This document shows, piece by piece, positions 58,728-64,000 of a stretch of DNA of 64,000 nt (the first letter of the stretch is position 1; the number at the start of each line of letters is the position of its first letter). The position numbers were made by a program, and so were the translations under genes. The notes below the pieces were generated by a model. That model did no database searches. It was not told the DNA's origin and worked only from the letters and a program-made list of their open reading frames with translations. This stretch comes from Nautilus pompilius (Eukaryota > Mollusca > Cephalopoda > Nautilida > Nautilidae): assembly GCA_018389105.1 (NCBI GenBank), contig JACATO010002186.1, positions 1,688,501-1,752,500 of the forward strand, in the 5' to 3' direction.

Positions 58728-59305
58728 CAATTGTCCCCCGGTATTCGCGGGGGTTACGTCCCTTGAGCACCCTTGAAGAGTGAAAAACCGCAAATATTGG
58801 ACGTGGTCCATAAAAATCCCTATAAATGTCAAAATATAACGTAAAATATAATAAAAAATATATAATAACAATTTAATAAAAATACAACACTCAGAGAAAC
58901 ACTCGAGATAGCTACACGCGGTAAACTGGGATGATGCGGGGCTGCTGGGCTGCATCTGCCTGAGACCGCCTCGTGGGCAGCAGCCAATCAGCAGCGAGGA
59001 GAAATGAATAACGCTCTCGGATTGGCTACTTTCAAACCTCCAGCCAATGGCGTTTATTTTATATTGATATTTTGCTGAATTTACGTTAGTATTTATATTA
59101 CAAAATTAGTAAATTATATTGTTATTAATAATTTAGCGTTAAAAAGCGTGAAAAAATATATATTGCCACGAAAAAAGCCATAAAAAAATCGCGGAAGATA
59201 TTTGCGATTCTGCGAATATGCGGGGGTTTCCCCGAACAATTATTAGTTAGGTTCTAAGGAAAATTCCGCGAATAACCGGGGCCGCGATTACGCGGGGGTC
59301 GACTG
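58728..59305. mobile_element. pogo-like MITE, 578 bp
   Basis: The left end CAATTGTCCCCCGGTATTCG and the right end, read inward, CAGTCGACCCCCGCGTAATC form a terminal inverted repeat with TA just outside each end (58726-58727 and 59306-59307). Inside, further CGCGGGGGTT and GAATATGCGGGGG motifs repeat the end theme. The interior is AT-rich without coding capacity. TA duplication and end sequence fit the pogo/Tigger group. Confidence 0.8.
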
Positions 59306-59307
59306 TA

Positions 59308-60676
59308 CTTATCACATATTTTAACCGCCTTAGTTTTCTTATTTCTCCTCTTAATCTTCCAGTAATTTCTGAGCAAGACCAGTAATTGCCAAGTCAACAT
59401 TTTACCGACAGGAAGTAAATAGATCGGAAATCGACAGTCGGCAAAATGATAGCATTGCATACACACAATACAATTAGCTCCCCTTAGATATGACTGTCAT
59501 ATAAGATAATGTTACCCGCTAGGGTCAGGACCTCACCGTTTTGCGGAAGACTGACTACATGTATCGCTGTTGAGATACCCTGGGATCATAAGAAATTCCT
59601 CCCTAATCTAATAGAAATATATATATATATATATAAGCCGTAAATCGCGTCTCCATTTGTGTTTTGATAACAGAATAAGGGGCTCCTTTGTGAAAACGTT
59701 TGAACGCCGTCTCGTGCCTGCTGGGGCGTGTCGGTCACAAGCTGGCAGGGGCCATGCTCTCCTCGGTGTAGCCGCCATTTTATACGCGAATGTATTAGCC
59801 GAAAGTTGCCCCCTCCCATTTTTTTCTTTGTATTCATCTGCACCCGGCAGGGTTTTATTTTTAAATGTTTATTTTTAACTCGGTCCTTTCTAATATTTGT
59901 ACCTGGGGAGCGCTCGGCAGCTTGCTGTGAGGAGTACAGTGGGAGCTTACAGCAACCGCTTGTCTCGAGTCACGTGGCGAGCACGGCACGCCCCCTCGAG
60001 CACGCGGTGTGAGATCGCGACATGACCAACCACCGGCCGTCGTCCGGTGACGAACGTGAACCGTAATGCTAAGCGGTAATCAAGTACACGGTTCGCCCGG
60101 TGTTCTAGAAGAAGGTCCAGCTACCCACGCAAAGACAAACATGAGTTTTTTTGTTTTCTTTATAAATGTAAGTTTACTTTCAATTATTTAATTACATAGG
60201 CGGCCTCTCGAATACTCAGTCTTGGTTGGTCCGGGGGTCTCTCGGTATCCGTTCGCTCGACAGGGACGAGAAAAGAGCAGCTCTGAGATATTCTCCACAA
60301 ACTCGTTCCAATTCGTCTGTAAAATAGAGACTTAGTCCGTGGACCGAGTTTGTCTGTTACATACGGACTCTCGAGACAAGGCAAGTGACGTCAAAACCAT
60401 CGCTTGTGGAGAAATCTCGTCTGAGGAAAACTGAAGAAACGGAATTCATAGGAATATTTATACGTTTTTATTTTTGATTATTTTTCGACAGCAGTTACGA
60501 TGGTCAGGGACTACATACATAAGCATAATTGCTGTTCATTTTGAACAGATATTCGCTTTGAAATCTCATTTAAATTGTCCATGTAACTGTTGTAGGTTAT
60601 AGGAAGGGTGCTTCTGCTTCCGGTCAAATTTCTAAAAGAAATATTGTTAGCCTTTTGCTTCGGAAAGAAGGGAAAT
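59308..60676. other. Unassigned CpG-containing DNA
   Basis: No gene recognised. It has a short (AT)n run at 59620-59634, GC-rich sequence at 59700-60060 with overlapping chance ORFs, and a perfect CRE at 60386-60393. Confidence 0.5.
60386..60393. promoter_or_regulatory. Consensus CRE palindrome TGACGTCA
   Basis: A perfect CREB/ATF motif. No recognised gene starts nearby, so its role is unknown. Confidence 0.25.
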
Positions 60677-61040
60677 CAGAGAGAGAAAGAGAGAGAGAGA
60701 GAGAGATGGAGAGAGAGAGAGATGACGGTAGAGAGATGAAAAGAGATGACGGTAGAGAGAGAGAGAGAGAGAGATGACGGTAGAGAGAGAGAGATATATA
60801 TGACGGTAGAGAGATGAAAAGAGATGACGGTAGAGAGAGGAGAGAGAGAGAGATGACGGTAGAGAGAGAGAGATATATATGACGGTAGAGAGATGAAAAG
60901 AGATGACGGTAGAGAGAGAGAGAGATATGACGGTAGAGAGATGGAGAGAGATGGGGATAGAGAGAGAGAGATGACGGTAGAGAGATGGAGAGAGATGGGG
61001 ATAGAGAGAGAGATGACGGTAGAGAGATGGAGAGAGAGAG
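60677..61040. repeat. GA-rich minisatellite with GATGACGGTAGAGA unit
   Basis: 364 bp, almost all purine on the + strand. About eleven copies of GACGGTAGAGA lie at irregular spacing among GAGAGA and GATGAAAAGA runs, and some carry a GATATATAT insert. The 147-codon - strand ORF through it (Ser/Leu-rich) is a repeat by-product. Confidence 0.93.
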
Positions 61041-62395
61041 TACGTTAGTACAGAGAGATTCTATCAAAAACTTTCCTATTCAGCAATATTTTTGTTAATT
61101 TTAACTGTCAATACATAAAAACCAAGTTGCAGATCACGTGTGGGAACATTGGTAAGACTCTTCACAGAAAAACTAACTACATGGTGGCAATAATACCTGG
61201 TTTTATTGTGAAATGATGATGATGATGGTGATGATGATGCATTCAATGGTTTCCTGCTAACATCTCTGTCCTGTTGTTTTATGTCTGACATGAAAATGTC
61301 AGCAGGGGACTGATTATGAGTTTACCTTGGTGACGAGACGCTAGACGACGATGCCGCCAGCCAGTAAAGTTATGATGGAGGAAAGATTATATGGCCGGGA
61401 GGACGGACAGCGGAATCTTTATGACGAACAATGACCTCTTAGCCTGGGCCCCCCCTTTACTTTATCGGTGCTGGAATCTCTGACAGTACCGTCCCGCGCG
61501 GAAGAAAAAAAACGCATTAGCTTACATCTGGTCAGAGATAGACGACATGGTGTCGACGTAGAGACAGGACGAGCCCGGCGTAAACAGGGGCCATTCTAGT
61601 ATGGCGAAACGTGATCGGCCGATGGCGGCGTGAGCCTAGTCTCGGCGTCTAGACTTCGTGACGTCACCAGCCGAGGGGTTAGCCGGACAGGTTACCGAAG
61701 AGGGAAGATAGTGTAGAAAATAAATAAAATTAATGGTAAGTGAAGTCGCATAAATGTGGGGGTCATCCCGGTGTCGATTTCAAAACATCTCCAGCTACTC
61801 CACAGCAGGATGGGGAGAGCTTTCTACAAAAACAGACGAAAAATAAGAAAGAAGAATCAATATCTGTCCCCCTCTCCCTCTTCTGAAGCCCTGATGTTAG
61901 TTTTAACATCTATTCATATCGTAAACGGCCTCACGGTAGTCAATCTGTTTAAAGACTGACAACGGGTTCTGTAGGTAAGGCGCTATTCCTTAAGAGGGAT
62001 TTTGCACAACAGAATGTCAGCACGAGGGCGCCGAGAGGAGCGGGTCCGCCATTTATAGCACGTGACAGATTTCAAGAACCGCACCATGACGGAGAACAAT
62101 AAATAACTAAACTTGAAATATGGGAACTATCCATTTAAATACATCTAGTTATGTTTTGCATGAAATCGATGAATATCGCTTGCTAGAAAATCAATTTTTG
62201 CTTTACCAAAGATGCCAATTAGTAATCAAGGAACTCAGTTTAGTCGCAATTTATTTCATTCAAGGAATCTTTTGAATCTATTAAAAAGACACAGAATCTT
62301 TAAAGCATAAAAAGTATGAACATGATGCATTGAATGGTGGTAAATTAAGTATAATAAAAAAAACTTACCTAATTTTAATGCAAAGAGTCGATGAA
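61041..62395. other. Unassigned DNA before the right-hand hAT
   Basis: No gene recognised. It contains a short GAT run at 61213-61239, GC-rich sequence around 61320-61720 and a perfect CRE at 61659-61666. From 62100 it becomes AT-rich and may already be the 3' flank or terminal part of the - strand hAT; no terminal repeat was identified. Confidence 0.5.
61659..61666. promoter_or_regulatory. Consensus CRE palindrome TGACGTCA
   Basis: The third perfect CRE in the CpG-containing half of the window, in a GC-rich stretch. Confidence 0.25.
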
Positions 62396-64000
62396 TCAAC
62401 GTGAAACTTGATGTTGTTTGTTGCTTGAAAGCTCCTCAATATTGGGTGTCAGACTTGTTGATGCCAATAGCAAGACGTTATCCAAATGGGCATCAGTCAG
62501 TCTTGTTCTCAAATGGTTCTTGGTCTGCTTCCTTTTTGAAAATAATTGCTCACATAGACAAGTGCTGCCAAACAATAATGTCATCTTTTTTGCATGGATA
62601 ACTAAGTTAGGACACTTCCCACTAGGATGAATATATTTTCTATAGAAGTCAAGCACTGACACACCTTCAGAATGAAATTTCGATCTAAATACGTCGTCAC
62701 ACTGCGTCTCAATCAATTCCATTTGATAAATTTCTGATGCAGTGTCCACTTCCACATCAAGTGGAGTAGCAAACAGCTTGAACTCATTTGCATGCAAACG
62801 AAAATCATCAAAACGAGATGAAAACACTTTCCTCAATTCTTGGACCATATTCACAAAAATGCATGGATTTTGTGCTTTACTTTTTTGAAAAGTAGGAAAA
62901 TGTGCGCAATTTCTTTTTTGAAGCTGGTATTCCCACAATTGCAGCTTTCTGTCAAAGGCCACAATATGACCATGTTTCTCATGTATCAGCTGGTTTTTTC
63001 CTTGAAGTTGTAAATTTAAGTTATTTAAATGAGATGTAATGTCCACAAGAACTGCCAAGGTTGCAAGCCAATCAGGATCACGAAAATGTGAAGCATCTTC
63101 ATTTTTGCTTTCAAGGAATATTGCCACCTCTTCATGCAGTGCAAGTACTCTTTCCAGCATTGGCCCTCGGCTAAAACAACGTACATTGCAGAAATAAGCC
63201 AGGTCCCCATATTCTGCCTCCGTATCCAACAAAGATTGCCGAGACTGGCGATGATTCAATCCACGAGATAAAATCAGATTTACTGACTTTACAACAATGT
63301 CCATACATTCTTTAATTTCAAAGACTTGGCTCATAATACCTCTTGATGGATAATGCAATGAATTTTAACCAGTTTCTGTGTTATTCCAAGGTTTTCCATT
63401 TGTCCTTGCAGCAATGCGATGATGGCCTTTTTTCTGTCCCACCATTGCTGGTGCCCCATCAGTTGTGATGCCAATTAGCTTCGACACATCAAGTGTCATT
63501 TCTGACATCATCTTCAACAAAGCTTTAAAAATGTCTGCTCCAGTAACCGTCTCCTTCATAGGAATTAAATGGATAAACTCTTCAAAAATTTGATAATTTA
63601 ACGTCACTCCTCGCACAAACACTGCAGGTTGAGCAGTGTCTCTCGAGTCTGTGCTGTCATCAAGCGCAACCGAAAAAGATTGCAATTCGTTGCAAGCATC
63701 CAGTAAAACAACTTTTAGCATCTGCTGACATTTCTTCAACTCGTCGTGTGATCGTTCTTGCAGACAGGCTGATAGATGCAAATAAAGATTTCTTTTCAGG
63801 ACAAACAATATCCACCACTGCCAGTAAACATTCTATGACAAACTCTCCATCTGTAAAAGGCTTCATCGGTTCTGCAATACGTCTTGAGACTTCGTAGCTG
63901 GCATGGACATTTCCTTTATTTTCACTGCTTGGCAAAAAATGACGTTTGTTTTCCGAAACCAGCCTACAGTCGCTCAGCTCCGTCTTTCCTTGCTTACCCA
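62396..64000 (-). pseudogene. GTF2IRD2-like hAT transposase relic, runs off the window
   Basis: Reading right to left: YEVSRRIAEPMKPFTDGEFV; SARTITRRVEEMSAD; then, after a frameshift near 63700, ACNELQSFSVALDDSTDSRD, GVTLNYQIFEEFIHLIP and LIGITTDGAPAMVGQKKGH. A second break lies near 63360, where CIIHQEVL sits in another frame. A 320-codon open frame (63358-62396) follows with SRGLNHRQS, EYGDLAYFCNVRCFSRG, LALHEEVAIFLESK, LNLQLQGKNQ and the C-terminal dimerisation block FGSTCLCEQLFSKRKQTKNH. This order is that of the GTF2IRD2-type (Charlie-like hAT) transposase. At least two frame breaks make it a pseudogene unless they are sequencing errors. Confidence 0.85.

Noticed and set aside
60624-61067. 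147-codon Ser/Leu-rich ORF on the - strand
   Set aside because: Translation of the GA-rich minisatellite.
1-64000. tRNA, rRNA and tRNA-derived SINE search by eye
   Set aside because: No convincing A-box/B-box pair or cloverleaf was found. A scan with tRNAscan-SE or Rfam models would be decisive.

Overview
The window is nuclear DNA from an animal with spliced genes. It is AT-rich, repeat-laden and probably from an invertebrate. The one clear host gene is the 3' part of EFR3, the plasma-membrane anchor of the phosphatidylinositol 4-kinase III-alpha complex. Its protein is recognisable but diverged from the vertebrate form. The mixture of old DNA transposons (mariner, Tc1, hAT, piggyBac, pogo) and an RTE-type LINE would fit a mollusc, but the species cannot be fixed from sequence alone.

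Region 1 (1-26263): EFR3 on the + strand. I place 17 consecutive coding exons (3939-26263). Every junction is GT/AG and every phase is continuous, giving about 635 codons that end in the family's C-terminal Val-Tyr. The N-terminal quarter lies upstream of the window. The introns hold a mariner relic, a small mariner fragment, a Tc1 copy with both terminal repeats, a second Tc1 relic, a 415-bp pogo/Tigger-type MITE and a 2.3-kb RTE LINE relic.

Region 2 (26264 to about 36420): about 10 kb of CpG-poor, AT-rich DNA with many AATAAA signals and no gene I can support. It is best read as a very long EFR3 3' UTR or downstream transcribed sequence.

Region 3 (about 36370-64000): CpG content rises abruptly and stays high. 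I find no host gene with confidence here. The region holds a decayed SETMAR-type mariner abutting a second mariner in opposite orientation, a 93-bp minisatellite, an inverted pair of ATT/AAT arrays, two Tc1 relics, an internally deleted ZMYM1-like hAT with terminal repeats, a piggyBac relic, a 578-bp pogo-like MITE, a GA-rich minisatellite and, at the right edge on the - strand, a GTF2IRD2-like hAT transposase relic. Several TGACGTC motifs and two unrecognised ORFs are flagged as tentative.

The CpG boundary near 36.37 kb, together with a mariner family that looks CpG-decayed inside the gene but not outside, suggests gene-body DNA methylation. I found no operon-like or otherwise new multi-gene system. 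The most interesting points are the composition boundary, the MITE resembling mammalian MER2, and the row of DNA-transposon superfamilies at 54.2-59.3 kb.
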